Source of the DNA: Chimonanthus salicifolius
Taxonomy: Eukaryota; Streptophyta; Magnoliopsida; Laurales; Calycanthaceae
NCBI GenBank assembly: GCA_013350335.1
Contig: CM023538.1
Span: 49,799,195 to 49,863,194 of the forward strand
DNA length: 64,000 nucleotides
Reading direction: 5' to 3'
Made by a program: the position numbers and the translations under genes. The notes below the pieces were generated by a model. It was given only the letters and a program-made list of their open reading frames with translations, had not been told where the DNA came from and did not search any database. This document shows, piece after piece, positions 1 through 11,060 of this stretch (positions are counted from its first letter, which is position 1; each line of letters starts with the position of its first letter).

Positions 1-471
1 ACCCACATGTTCATGCCTGTCACAAAGCTTAAGAGGGTCAAGTGTGCTCTGATTAGTTGGCATAGGGCATGTCCTCCTATCAACTCTTGGATTGCTTCTG
101 TTAGGATGCATCTCGAAGCTGCCTTGACTGCCTTCGACTCATTTCAATCGAGCTAAAACCATACACTTCTGCTTCGCCCAAAGACAACATAGAACAACAG
201 CTGGACTTTGAAGCTAGTCTTATTAACAAAAATCAAGGCTCATAAATTAAGTCTTAAGGATATCGAGAGCAAGGTTTTTCTACAATTCTGTCAAAGTGCA
301 TCAACAACTGAATACAATCAACTCTATTTACTGCAATGATGGGAACTTTAACTACGATCCTACAACAATCAATAATACTTTCATCCTGTAATTCACTGAC
401 TTATATGGCAATAATGCACCAATACTGATTGGACAGACTCCCATTGGGGTTCGTTTCAGACTTTCACATGA
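1..471 (+). pseudogene. LINE (L1-type) ORF2 fragment, endonuclease-to-RT linker
   Basis: Plus-strand translation gives a decayed linker of the kind lying between the endonuclease and reverse transcriptase of plant L1 LINEs. One frame reads KLKRVKCALISWHRA near 25-70; a second, after frameshifts, reads FTDLYGNNAP near 395-425. Several stops and shifts interrupt it. The same LINE resumes at about 5173 with the start of its RT domain, so 472-5172 is a later insertion. The endonuclease itself must lie upstream of the window. Family assignment rests on motif recognition; the exact linker boundaries are inferred. Confidence 0.6.
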
Positions 472-867
472 TGTTGGCCCAGGGTTGAATCAGTGAAATT
501 CGCTGGCAGGTTGCAGATTCAAAGTGCATTTGTTTAGATCTATGGAGTCTGGGAGCCCATTCAGCAAATCACGGCTCGTGAAAGGATTCTCCCTTGGCTG
601 TTGTTTGACGAACAATACCCGAACCGAAAAATACAATAGTCAGTGAATTCAATTATGCCTTATGGAATCTAGATTAATGTCTCCTTTAATTCAATGGATT
701 GAATGATGTGGAAGAGAATAATTAAAAGAGAGATGAAATTCAAAATTGATAATTCTTAATCTAGAACCCATAAAACACAACTGAATTAAAATCACCAAGA
801 ATTAGTTGCAAAAGAACTGAAAGTCCCATTGTCCACGTTGCTAGAACAACATGATTGACCCGGGCGC

Positions 868-896
868 GGGGGGGGGGGGGGGGGGGGGGGGGGGGG
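868..896 (+). repeat. Poly(G) run of 29 bases
   Basis: An uninterrupted G29 follows CCCGGGCGC and is followed by TGGG. Homopolymer G runs of this length are rare in plant DNA, so either unstable DNA or an assembly artefact is possible. Confidence 0.9.
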
Positions 897-1660
897 TGGG
901 AAGGTTGTGGTGAATAAGTCAATCCTATTTTGCATAGTATTTACAAATTTCTTGATTGTTTTAAGTACAGCGGAATATTAATCAAGAGATTTGTTTAGTA
1001 TGATAGATTATTTATAAGTTTTTTGAACATTCACACTAAGATTATGAACCATTTACATATTGCTTGATTATCGAGGCTTGTAACACAATTGTTAATATAA
1101 GATAATCAATATGCAAGTGATGTGTGTTGAGAAGAGTACTTAATACTAAATACAAACATACAAAGATCAAATACCATAAGACTAATTTAAAGTGGTTCTG
1201 TAGCCACCTACATTACTGTTAGACTAACCCCAACCTTGAATTATCCTCCCCAAATCAACTAAGTGGGGACTTACACCTCACAATTAGAGTAGGAATTGCC
1301 ACCCTACTCAATTGGTTGAGACTGGTCACCCACCACGTAGAATAGGAATTCCACCTACTCATTGACTGGGAATTCCACCCACCACATATGCCGGAGACTC
1401 CGTTTAATTTTTTATAGTGGCTCCGGAACCAAGCTTCCTTAAGTCCACTTCAGGAACATAGGTTTTAAAGTAAAATTAAAACCAAGAGCACTTGCCTTTA
1501 TACTCTTTATCTTGATGTGCGCTTCATGAAGATCCCACCTATTGTGTGCCAGCGCTCTGCCTCGTAGCCGCTGTATAGCAATCATAATCCAGGGTGACAA
1601 GGAAACTGGTTTTACCAAAGGTTTCCTAGTTTATGTTCTCTCTTCCTCTTTTCCTCCCTT

Positions 1661-1829
1661 ACAAACTCAATCAATATATTGGTTGTTTATGTCTTTTCTC
1701 CTTCTCTGTTTCTCACTTACAAACTCAATCAACAGATTGGTTGTTTATGATTTTACTTTCCTCCTCGCTCTCTCTCTCTCTCTCACAAACTCAATCCCTA
1801 AGATTGGTTGTGTATGATTCCTCAAGTAT
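1661..1829. repeat. Tandem repeat, 3 copies of about 58-66 bp
   Basis: Units begin ACAAACTCAATC at 1661, 1719 and 1785 and each continues into GATTGGTTGTKTATG. The spacer of the third unit holds a CT dinucleotide run. The overlapping short open frames are by-products of this repeat. Confidence 0.8.
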
Positions 1830-3574
1830 AAGCACGAGCGAGAGAGTGATCCATCTGTTGGCCCTTGTTTAAGCTCACTGATAATGATGAGGTTCCAACT
1901 GATTATGCCGAAGGATAATAACTGGTTGCATAAAGATTGATTTTTATAGAGAAAGAAACCAGTTGAAATAACGGTAATGTACCGATAGATCGGTCGCACC
2001 GAGGGGTCGGTGACTAGAAATGTTGCCATTACAGACCCAACCGTTGTACATTAAGTACACTCCCAACAGTAATATTCTTTCTCGGTCAACATGTCGCTGT
2101 TGCCGATGGGTCGACAAGTATGGTACCAAGGGATCAGTCCATACGAGAGGCTCGATCTAGGGTAACACCATGCTGACAGAGTTTCAAGTCCAGAAACCAG
2201 TCATACCCAGAACGACCTGTCGCCCTTTACTGAGGGTTCGGTCTTGGCTACTCTCGATCGGTTTTTGAACCACTTTTATGTCTATTTTCTCGAGAGCCCA
2301 CCTGAGTTCTAAGTTCTAGAACTTATAAGTCTTATCGAAGAGTCCTTGACTATAAGGGGTCGTCTTAGCCTTTCACCAAGGGGTCGGTGCATACGAAACT
2401 CTTAATAAGAGGCTTTCCCAGAATGACAGTTCTATTATCCAGAGTCTATGTCAATATGGTCGACCAGTCTTTGACCACGATAGCTCGATCCTGTTACCAC
2501 AGAGGGTCCACCGAGGGGTCGGTGAGAACGACTGGTCGAGCTGACAATGAAACCAAATACATATTTTCAAGTTGGGTTCCAATTCACTGTCAAGCTTCCT
2601 CTCTAGGGTTTTTATGATTTAACCATTTGTTCCATTAAGCCTAGGGATAGTCCTCTCTAAGGTGTGGGTACCACCTAAAGTCATCTATGGCCATATTACC
2701 TATTTTGTGATTGTCATAACGATGAGTTTCAATCTGATGGAGCATGATCTTTACTCTTAATCACCTTGGGTCTTCAAGCTTTTAGCTTCTTTCCGAGTCA
2801 TGATGGAGCAAGGCCGATGCACTAACAAAACAATCCTAATCCAAGAACCACGACTTTTGGCAAGGGCCGAATCCTGGTGTGCACTGCACTTCAACTCCAA
2901 AAGTCTTTGTGCCAAAAAATCAAAGTATATTAGATGTCGAAGTTACATGGCTTTTATAGGAGAAAATATGCTAAACAAACAAACTGTACCTGCTATGGTT
3001 GACCACACCATATAGGGGAACTTCGGATTGCCTATATAAATCTAGAAAATAAAGAGAAAGAAATTTTCTCTAAGATTGGCTGTCATGTGGGATCAATCTA
3101 GAGATTTATTTCTAAAGTACATATCAAAATCAACTAAATATCGTATCCCTATCTTGTTGTTGGCGCCACCTTGGAACTTTATCTTCTATAATCGCTAGGA
3201 AATTCACGAATTGTCCTGCCATTTCTTGCGATTTTTGCCCATGTTGAAGGATAACCTTGCCCTAAGAGTCAACGCACCTGCCCTGGATGGAGATTTGCGC
3301 CACCTCCTCTCCTCTATCCTGACACTCTTTCCACCTTTGGTCCTTTGAATCTCCACCTGACACTTGGAATGGTAGGAGATCTTGCAGAACTTGGAACCTG
3401 AGGTATAGGCTTGGATAGACTTTGGCTTATTTAATGTGTGGGCTTGGGCTTACAGACTTATCTTGGTCATTCGGGCTTATTAGGTAATTGGGCTCGAGCT
3501 AACAAAATGAATAGGTTTATTAGATGGAGTCCAAAGTTGAACACTTAGGCAATTTGGGAGGTGGAAACCAAGTC

Positions 3575-4071
3575 AATTTCTTCATGTGAATCAAATGTCC
3601 ATTAGGTCTGATGCTACCATCATTCTCCCTTTCCCAGAGAAAACTTGTCCTCAACTTTAAGCATAGAATTACAATACCGAACAAATTTTCTTGTGATGTG
3701 GAATTGAGCCCATCACCAAGGATCCACCAAAGGAAATGGCAAGTGGAAGGAGTCCACCTACTTCTTGGGCAATACACATCTGCATCACTCCAATCATGAC
3801 AACAGTAAGGGGTGTTGCAATCATCTGAAAGAACTGAGGAGGTGTTGCATCTGCTACAACCAATCATATCCAACTGTTATACCAGTTGGTACAGTTGGTA
3901 CTGCATCAATCTGTCCACTTCAATCTGTCTGTCCATTCGGGTGAATTGCACCTCAAAATTCGTGAACATAGGAAGTGCTACAAACTGAAAGTCAAAATCT
4001 GATGTATGAAAACTATTGTATTCACAAAACAAACATCGAGTTCCCAAGAACCTAACTCTGATACCACTTGA
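3575..4071 (-). mobile_element. Residual internal domain of the non-autonomous LTR element
   Basis: About 0.5 kb between the two LTRs. On the minus strand it starts with the primer site (4056-4066). It then shows a decayed reading containing DRQIEVDRLMQYQLYQL (about 3885-3935), like the start of a gypsy-type gag leader. It ends with a piece reading EENLFGIV...SFLWERENDG (about 3610-3700), like the end of a polyprotein. The simplest reading is one large internal deletion that removed gag-pol. The 117-residue minus-strand open frame here is not an intact gene. Confidence 0.45.
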
Positions 4072-5172
4072 TGCAGACCTAGGCTCAAATCAGTGAAATT
4101 CGCTGGTAGTCTGTAGATTTGGAATGCGTTTTTTCAGACCTATGCTGTCTGAGAGGCCATGTAGCCAGGCACAGCTCGTGAAAAGATTTTTCCTTGGCTA
4201 GGGTTTGCTGAACAATAGCCAAACTGAAAAACACAAGAGTCTGGGAATTCAACTATGCCTTATGGAATATAAATTAATGTCTCTTTTAATTCAATGGATT
4301 GAATGATGCCGAAGTGAATAATTAAAACAGATGAAATTCAAATTTGATAAATCTTAATCTAGAACCCATAAAACACAATTGAATTAGAATCACCTAGACT
4401 AACTTGCAAAAGAACGATAATCCAAGGACCACTGATTTCGTCAAGGGCCGAAGCCCGGTGTGCATTGCATCTCAACTCCAAAAGTCTTTATTCTTTAAAT
4501 TCAAAGTATATTGAATTTCAAATTTTCATGGATTTTTATAGGAAAAAATATGTTAAATGATCAAACTGTCCCTGCTATGGTTGACCACACCATATAGGGA
4601 AACTTGGGATTATTGCCTATGTAAAATCTAGAAAATAAAGAGAAAGAAATAATCTCTAAGATTGTCTGCCTCATGTGGGATCAATCTAGAGATTTATTTC
4701 TAAAGTACAAATCAAAATAAAACAACTAAATATACTATCCATATCTTGTTGCTGGCGCCAGCTTGGAGCTTTACCTCCTGTAATCCCAAGGGATTTGCAC
4801 CAATTGTCCTGTCATTTCTTGTGATTTTCGCCCATGTTGAAGGATAAGCTTGCACTAGGCATCAACAAATCTACCCTGCATAGAGATTTGCACCACCTAT
4901 TCTCCTCTATCCTCTCACACTCTTTCCATCTTTGGTCCTTTCAATCTCCACCCGACACTTGGCACTGTAGGAGAGCTTAAAGAACTTGGACCTTGACGTA
5001 TGCGTCTGGATATGATTCTGGCCTAATTAATGTATGGGCTTCGGTTTACAAGCTCATCGTAGGTCATTCGGCCCTGTTAGGTGATTGAGCTCGGGCTAAC
5101 AATGTGAATAGGTTTATTAGATGGAGTCCAAAGATGAATACTTTAGGCAAGTTAGGTGGTGAAAGCCAAGTC
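4072..5172 (-). repeat. 5' LTR of the non-autonomous element
   Basis: Continuous copy of the 1.1-kb LTR, aligned with 472-817 plus 2828-3574. The adjoining primer site at 4056-4066 identifies it as the 5' LTR of a minus-strand element. Confidence 0.65.
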
Positions 5173-6220
5173 AACCATGAGAATCAAAGGTCCAAGGTGA
5201 GCAATGCAATAACCACTTCTCTCACCTCGCCTGTGGCCGGGAGTGAAGTTTGTTTTGTTGTCTTCAAGGCTCACCATTTCGAAGCTCTTGGGCCTGATGG
5301 ATTCAACAGTAAATTCTACCAAGCCTATTGGAACAATGTGGGTAATGACGCCATCTTTACTGTCACTGACTACTTCAGGTCCTCCAAACTTCTCAACCAA
5401 GTTAAGTGCTCCTTCATTTCTTTATTACTCAAAAGTCCAAGTCCCGATAGCCCAAAAAAATTCAGGCCTGTAACCCTCTCCAATGAGATATACAAAATCA
5501 TTTCTAGAATCATTGTCGCCAGACTAAAGCCTTTCATGCCTTGCTTGTTAGTGAAAACAAAAGTGCTTTCATCCTGAGGAGAGCTATTGCCTCCTTATGT
5601 TGTGCCATAACCTCATTAGAAGCATCCACCTGGATAGAGGTCCTCCAAGGATGTGTGTTAAAATCGACTTGAAGAAGGCCTTCTATAGTGTGAACTGGTG
5701 TTAGTCTTCTATCCATCTTCTTACATCAGATGAACTTTGACAATCGGATTGGATAAACTAGGTGCTATGTTGATTCTCCCTCATTCTCTATTCTGATCAA
5801 TGGATCTCCTCACGGGTATGGTTCAAGAGGGTTTAGGCAAGGACATCCTCTTTACCTTACCTCTTTTGTTTGGTGAAGGAAGCATTCTCTTGTGGTCTCA
5901 ACAGGGTTGTCATTAATCAGGAGATTGATTGTTCTTTCACTAAAGGGGAGACTACTATATCTCATCTATTTTTTTGCAAATGATTTAATGGTGATTTGTG
6001 CTCCCGACATCAACTCGTCCGAAGCCTTGTCCACTTTGTTGAAAGATTTTAGCCGATAATTTGGTCTCTCTTCAAATCTATCCAAGAACAACGTTATATT
6101 CTTTGGGTCCACAACTGATAAAGATAATATCCTAAACTATCTGGGTATGAAGTAAGCCATCCTACCGATCAAGTACCTGGGTCTACCTCTGTTTTCTGCC
6201 ATGCTACATCTAGTTGATTG
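5173..6220 (+). pseudogene. LINE (L1-type) reverse transcriptase, N-terminal and central part
   Basis: Plus-strand RT of the plant L1 class. Readable blocks are LGPDGFNSKFYQAYWNNVG (about 5290-5345), KKFRPVTLSNEIYKIISRII (about 5455-5515), CVKIDLKKAF (motif A, about 5655-5685), RQGHPLSPYLF-like remains (about 5835-5865) and HLFFANDLMV (about 5965-5995). The last is the catalytic F/YADD box with its first Asp changed to Asn, so the enzyme would be dead even without the many stops and frameshifts. The reading stops at LHLVD, where copia inserted, and continues as CTELVTKV at 11061. Confidence 0.8.
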
Positions 6221-6570
6221 TCTTACAAATTAGTGCATCTTATTGTTTGCTGGTATTTTCATTCACTGCTATTTTTCTGTTATTTAGATAAGTTGTTTTC
6301 AGTTCCTATTATTCTAGGTTAGACTAAGTCAGCAGCAACCTATTATTGTGGGTTAGACTAAGTCAGCAGCAAGGTGTCAAATAAGAGAGTATTTTACTCT
6401 CAACTGGTAGGATTTTCTGCAAGCAGTTGATGTTTATTTTAGGAGAGTTTGTTATGCTATCAAGTCTATAAAATAGAGCAATCTGATGTAACATTTTCAA
6501 TGCTTCAATAATACATTTGATTACTCTCCAGCATCAACTTCTTTAATTCTCTGTTATCTATTTTGTTTTA
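6221..6570 (+). repeat. Copia 5' LTR (350 bp)
   Basis: Begins TCTTACAAATTAG and ends TTTTGTTTTA, directly before the primer site. It contains a TATA box (TATAAAATA, 6467-6475) and an internal 34-bp direct repeat with the word GGTTAGACTAAGTCAGCAGC. The TSD places the border at TC rather than the canonical TG. Confidence 0.95.
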
Positions 6571-6588
6571 TGGTACCACAGCCAGGTT
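6571..6588 (+). promoter_or_regulatory. Copia primer binding site (initiator Met-tRNA type)
   Basis: TGGTACCACAGCCAGGTT directly abuts the LTR and resembles the usual plant site TGGTATCAGAGCC, with two or three changes. Confidence 0.8.
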
Positions 6589-6691
6589 AAGGTTCATTGT
6601 TATTTCACTCTTCTTGTCTATCAAGTTTGTCTTGTTGGAGAAGTCTGAAACTCGAAAAAAGAATTATTATTCTGTTGAATGTAGTTAATCA

Positions 6692-7568
6692 ATGGGGGAA
6701 GCAGGTCCAACACACAATATGGTGTCGAAAAGCTTGTAGGCACAAACTACAAGTATTGGAGGATGTGTATGGAGGCTTATCTTCAAGGTCAAGACCTATG
6801 GGAACTAGTTTCTGGTACTGATGGACAGATTCCAGATGACACTCCTGACAATGCTGAACCACGAAGGAAATGGAAGATCAAATGTGGAAAGGCCTTGTTT
6901 GCTTTGAGAACATCTATTAGCAAGGAGTTCATGATCATGTTCATGATGTTAGTTCGCCAAAGGAAGTATGGGAGACTCTTGAAAGGTTATTTTCCAAGAA
7001 TAACACAGCAATGTTGCAGTTCTTGGAAAATGAATTGGCAATGACTACACAAAAAGGTATGTCAATTTCCAATATTTCTTACGGGTTAAGAATCTGTGCT
7101 GAAATTTCAGAGTTAGGCACGGATGAGAAAATTAGTGAAGCTCGTCTACGACGATTTCTCATTCGTGGTTTGAAGAAGGAATACTCGCCCTTTGTGACCT
7201 CCATTCAAGGATGGGCAAGTCAGCCATCAGTTGAAGAATTAGAGAACTTGCTCTCTAATCAGGAGCCTTTGGCCAAACAAATGGCCAAGAATTTCAATTC
7301 AGAACCTGATGCTATTCTCTTTTCAAGAGGAAAATCTTTTGAGAAAGATCCAGAAGAATGCACAAATGGGAAGAAGTCATGGGATAGTCCACAAGGCAAC
7401 AAGCCCATTAAATGTTTCAGATGCGGGAAGATTGGGTACATCAAGAGAAACTGTCGCGTGAAGCTCTCTAAAGCGAATGTTGCTTGTGAAGATGAAGAAG
7501 ATGATCAACTCAACTGGGAGCAATGCTTTACTACTGAAGTACTTAAAGGAAGACATGATGGCTCTTAA
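6692..7568 (+). pseudogene. Copia gag (capsid/nucleocapsid) region, frameshifted
   Basis: The likely start is ATG at 6692 (MGEAGPTHN). A frameshift near 6730 leads into KLVGTNYKYWRMCMEAYL (about 6733-6785), the typical copia gag N-terminus. A second shift lies near 6930, after which translation continues in one frame from about 7011. The nucleocapsid zinc knuckle near 7411-7455 reads CFRCGKIGYIKRNC. The expected CCHC histidine is Tyr, so the knuckle is broken. The frame ends at a TAA at 7566; the same frame continues into protease, so gag and pol were probably one polyprotein. Confidence 0.85.
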
Positions 7569-7967
7569 ACCAGCAACAAACAAGAACCAGTAAACTACAT
7601 CGACTACAAAGAATAGTGGATTATTGATTCTGGTTGTTCACATCATGTAACCGGAAATGATTTATTATTTTCGGACCTACGTCAACATGATGGAGAACGA
7701 GTTATTATCACAGCTGATAACTCAACTTATCCTGTAATGAAAGAAGGAGTGGTGAAGATTGGTGCTGATGATGCAAATATCAAGTTGAATGATGTCTATC
7801 ACGTTCCAGGTTTGAAGAAAAATTTAGTTTCAGTTTCTCAAATTACTAATTCTGGAAAATTTGTTCTTTTTGGTCCAAAAGATGTGAAAGTGCTTGATAA
7901 TATGAGAGACGTTGTAGTTGATGTTGTTCTGTTGGTGAGAAGAAAGATTCCCTATTTTTGTCAGTAG
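7569..7967 (+). pseudogene. Copia aspartic protease region
   Basis: In frame with gag, after the TAA at 7566 and a TAG at 7614, the sequence reads WIIDSGCSHHVTG, with the catalytic DSG at 7626-7634. Downstream LNDVYHVPGLKKNLVSVSQ (about 7783-7845) is the conserved protease-to-integrase linker. A frameshift near 7930 puts the next segment (SVGEAYVKKTSQ) in another frame. The protease would mature the gag-pol polyprotein in a functional element. Confidence 0.85.
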
Positions 7968-8805
7968 GGGAGGCATATGTGAAGAAGACGAGTCAAACCG
8001 ATAGTGCGACCACTTGGCATGCCTGACTAGGCCATTTGGGCTATCAAATGTTACAGCAAATATCTTCAAATAAGTTGCTAGATGGCCTACCAACCCTTAA
8101 AATACATGAAGATGTGATTTGTCAAGGCTGCCAATACGACAAATCACACCGTCTTCCTTTCAAAAGCTCATCTAATCGAAGGTCGGGGCTGTTCGAATTG
8201 GTTCATACAGATCTGATGGGACCAACAAAAACACCAAGTTATAGTGGTTATCATTATGTCATGGTGCTAGTAGACGATCATTCCAGATACACTTGGGTGT
8301 CTTTTTGAAAGAAAAGAGTGAAGCACTACTCAAGTTTGTTGAATTCAACAGTACCATAAATAAGGAGCTTGGGCAAAAAATTAAATGCCTAAGGAGCGAC
8401 AACGGTGGTGAATTTATGTCAGATGATTTCTTTCAATATTGTGATAATAATGGTATTGAACGACAAATGACGTGTCCTAACACTCCTCAGCAGAACGGAG
8501 TTGCAGAAAGGAAGTTGGCTCATCTAACTTCGACAAGTCTTTCATGGATGCATGATAAGAACCTTCCTCGAGAGCTCTGGGCAGAAGCAATTCAATGCGC
8601 ATGTCACGTGATCAATCGGCTACCTCCATGGCCAGGTAAAGAAAAAGCTCCATTTGAAATCTTGTATAATCTGAAGCTAAATGTGGATTATTTTCGGGTA
8701 TTTGGTTCCACTTGTTATGTTCATATACCCAAAACTAATCGAACCAAACTAGACCTGAAAGCAAAGAAATGTGTCTTTGTTGGCTATGACTCATGCAGGA
8801 AATGA
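7968..8805 (+). pseudogene. Copia integrase
   Basis: The zinc-binding N-terminus is visible as WHA(stop)LGHLGYQ (about 8014-8048) and CQGCQ (about 8120-8140). The stop is a CGA-to-TGA type change. The catalytic triad is present: Asp in VHTDLMGP (8210), Asp in LRSDNGGEF (8398) and Glu in NGVAERK (8506). Asp to Glu spacing is 35 residues, the DD35E class. A one-base T loss near 8303 (WVSF) shifts the frame. Another nonsense codon (TGA, 8803-8805) lies in CRK(stop)WKCMN, after which the same frame runs into RT. Confidence 0.9.
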
Positions 8806-10717
8806 TGGAAGTGCATGAATCCAACAACAAAGAAATTTGTCACATCCAGAGATGTTGTCTTTGATGAGGTGTCGTCTTGGTATTTTGCTCCAAATACCAT
8901 CACTAAGAATGTTGATCTTGATGATGATCAAGATAATTTGAAGTTGTTTCCTCCAACAAATGCACAAGAGCCGTGTGATGATCCTAGCTATCAAAGAAGA
9001 GAAGAAACTCCAGTGCCAAGTTCAGAAGATAGTGAGCAGTTGATTAGAAGATCAACAAGGAAGAAAAACCAGCCAGATTATCTCAAGGATTATGAGGTAC
9101 AACTTAATCATTGCACTGTAACTCATGCCTTCTTTGTTGGAGCACAAAGTGAAAAAGAAGAACCAACATGTTATGAAGAAGCCAAGAACTATCCAGAATG
9201 GGAAGCAGCAATGCAAGAAGAAGTTGAAGCCTTAAAGAAAAATGAGACTTGGGAACTTGTGCCAAAACCAGAAAATTGCAAGCCAATCACTTGCAAATGG
9301 GTCTATCGTTTGAAGAAAAAATCAGATGGCACTATTGATAGATGCAAAGCACGTCTCGTTGCTCATGGTTTCTCTCAAAGCTACGGACTAGACTACGAGG
9401 AGACTTTCAGCCCAGTGGCAAAAATGGTTACGGTGAGAACAATTTTTTCACTTGCTGCTTATAGAAATTGGAAGTTGTGGCAGCTTGATGTAAAGAATGC
9501 ATTTCTTTATGGCGAATTGGATCGTGAAGTACCGATAGGAACAACCCCAAGGATTCATCTCCGAGCATTTTCCTAATTATATTTGTCGGTTGAAAAAGGC
9601 GTTGTATGGCCTCAAACAAGCACCACGTGCTTGGTACGGTAAAGTTGCTCAATACTTCATCTTTTGTGGGTTTAAAGTTTCTGATTCAGATTCTAGTTTA
9701 TTCATAAAATTAGAATCAAATATGCATTTGCTAGTTTTACTATATGTGGACGATATGATAATTACCGGAGACGATGAAGCTGAAATTTCTCGTCTAAGAA
9801 ATGACTTGTCAGTTCGTTTTGAAATGAAAAACTTGGGTGAAATTGGATGTTTTCTTGGCTTGGAAGTGGAAAAATCAGATCAAGGATATTTTATCTCTCA
9901 AAGAAGTTATGCAAGGAACTTGCTGGAGCGTTTCGGCATGGGGGAGTCAAAAGAAATGGCTACTCCTATGGAGACCCATCTCAAGCTAACAAAAGAGGAA
10001 GGGAAGTTGTTACAAGATGCTAGACGGTTCCGACAACTTGTTGGTAGTCTGATTTATTTAACTATCATAAGACCAGAAATCACCTACTCTGTTAGTGTGA
10101 TTTCTCAGTTTATGCAAAGTCCAAGAACTTCTCATTTAGATGTTGCCAAAAGAATCTTGCTCTACGTAAAAGGATCTCTCACATTTGGTCTTATGTACAA
10201 GAAGGTTGATAATTTTCTGTTGGAAGGATTTACTGATGCAGATTGGGCGGGTGACTCAACAGATCGTCGTTCAACTTCTGGATACTGCTTTAGCATGGGT
10301 TCAGCAGCTGTTTCTTGGTGCAGCAAGAAGCAATCCACTATTGCTTTGTCTAGCACTGAAGCTGAATACATGGCTGCAACAATGGCAGCACAAGAATGCA
10401 TTTGGCTGAAGTGCCTAATGAGAGACATTCTCTCTAAAGTTGATTATGCTGTGCCGATTTATTGTGATAATGAGAGTGCCATCAAACTTGCCTCAAACCT
10501 GGTCTTTCACAAGAGAACAAAGCATATTGATGTTCACTACCACTTTATTCGAGAGAAAGTTCTGAACCAAGAAATTGAGTTGAAAGGAGTTCATACTACT
10601 GATCAAATTGCTGATATATTTACAAAGGCTCTAGTTAAACCGAAATTTGAAAGTTTCAGAACTGCTCTAGGAGTGATCGATCATAAGCATGCACTAAAGG
10701 GGAGTCTTACAAATTAG
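8806..10717 (+). pseudogene. Copia reverse transcriptase and RNase H
   Basis: The RT starts in 8815-9576 (WVYRLKKKSDGTIDRCKARL, then LWQLDVKNAF, motif A). A frameshift plus stop near 9535-9540 breaks it where a conserved EVYMEQP-type block is expected. From 9590 to 10717 the frame is open: KKALYGLKQAPRAWY, catalytic YVDD at 9743-9754, then RNase H with DADWAGD, LSSTEAEYMA (about 10348) and DNESAIKLA (about 10465), ending HKRTKHIDVHYHFIRE and a TAG. This 375-codon part has kept all key residues. The frame ends just before the 3' LTR, as expected for copia. Confidence 0.92.
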
Positions 10718-11055
10718 TGCATCTTATTGTTTGCTGGTATTTTCCTTCACTGCTATTTTTTTTGTTATTTAGATAAGTTGTTTTCAGTTCCGATTATTCT
10801 AGGTTAGACTAAGTCAGCAGCAACCTATTATTGTGGGTTAGACTAAGTCAACAGCAAGGTGTCAAATAAGAGAGTATTTTACTCTCAGCTGGTAGGATTT
10901 TCTGCAAGCAGTTGATGTTTATTTTAGGAGAGTTTGTTATGCTATCAAGTCTATAAAATAGAGCAATCTGATGTAACATTTTCAATGCTTCAATAATACA
11001 TTTGATTACTCTTCAGCATCAACTTCTTTAATTCTCTATTATCTATTTTGTTTCA
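10705..11055 (+). repeat. Copia 3' LTR (351 bp)
   Basis: Preceded by the polypurine tract AAAGGGGAG (10696-10704), it begins TCTTAC as in the 5' copy and ends TTTCA. TSD GATTG follows at 11056-11060. The 5' copy ends TTTTA, so the terminal CA has decayed there. Confidence 0.95.
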
Positions 11056-11060
11056 GATTG

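Larger units (their letters stand above)
818..2827. mobile_element. Solo LTR (about 2.0 kb) nested inside the 3' LTR above
   Basis: This block is absent from the sister LTR at 4072-5172. It begins TGAAAGTCCC and ends GCACTAACA, giving TG...CA termini, and has similar 5-mers at its borders (AGAAC at 813-817, AAAAC at about 2827-2831) as a likely decayed TSD. It has no coding capacity, primer site or second LTR. Inside are a 29-base G run, a three-copy tandem repeat and three copies of a near-palindromic word (1997-2012, 2374-2389, 2509-2524). Orientation is unclear; the minus-strand end TGTTAG is a common LTR start. Confidence 0.6.
472..3574 (-). repeat. 3' LTR of the non-autonomous element (split by a solo LTR)
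   Basis: The segment 472-817 matches 4072-4420 and the segment 2828-3574 matches 4425-5172, in the same order. The shared sequence stops at about 3574, next to a pyrimidine-rich stretch that reads as a short purine tract (GAAGAAA) on the minus strand, a possible polypurine tract. The gap in homology at 818-2827 is a nested solo LTR. Confidence 0.7.
472..5172 (-). mobile_element. Non-autonomous LTR retrotransposon (internally deleted), inserted in the LINE
   Basis: Two about 1.1-kb direct repeats flank a short internal domain of about 0.5 kb. The left repeat (472-3574) is interrupted by another element; the right repeat (4072-5172) is continuous. Next to the right repeat, on the minus strand, is TGGTATCAGAG (4056-4066), the usual plant primer binding site for initiator Met-tRNA, so the element points leftwards and the right repeat is its 5' LTR. 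CATGA at 467-471 and again just after the right repeat (about 5173-5177) is a candidate 5-bp TSD. No intact gag or pol is present. The LTRs differ by many substitutions, so the insertion is old. Exact ends may be off by a few bases. Confidence 0.7.
6221..11055 (+). mobile_element. Ty1/copia LTR retrotransposon, full length but inactive
   Basis: Complete element: 5' LTR 6221-6570, primer site from 6571, a gag-pol region in copia order (PR, INT, RT, RNase H), polypurine tract ending at 10704, and 3' LTR 10705-11055. It is flanked by TSD GATTG (6216-6220 and 11056-11060). Removing it restores a continuous LINE reading. By eye the LTRs differ at about 8 substitutions and 1 indel in 350 bp, so the insertion is much younger than its LINE host. 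The coding region has at least four premature stops and five frameshifts. Confidence 0.95.

Noticed and set aside
3520..3873. 117-codon minus-strand open frame with many Cys
   Set aside because: Spans the edge of the LTR and the deleted internal domain; best explained as decayed retroelement leader and tail in mixed frames.
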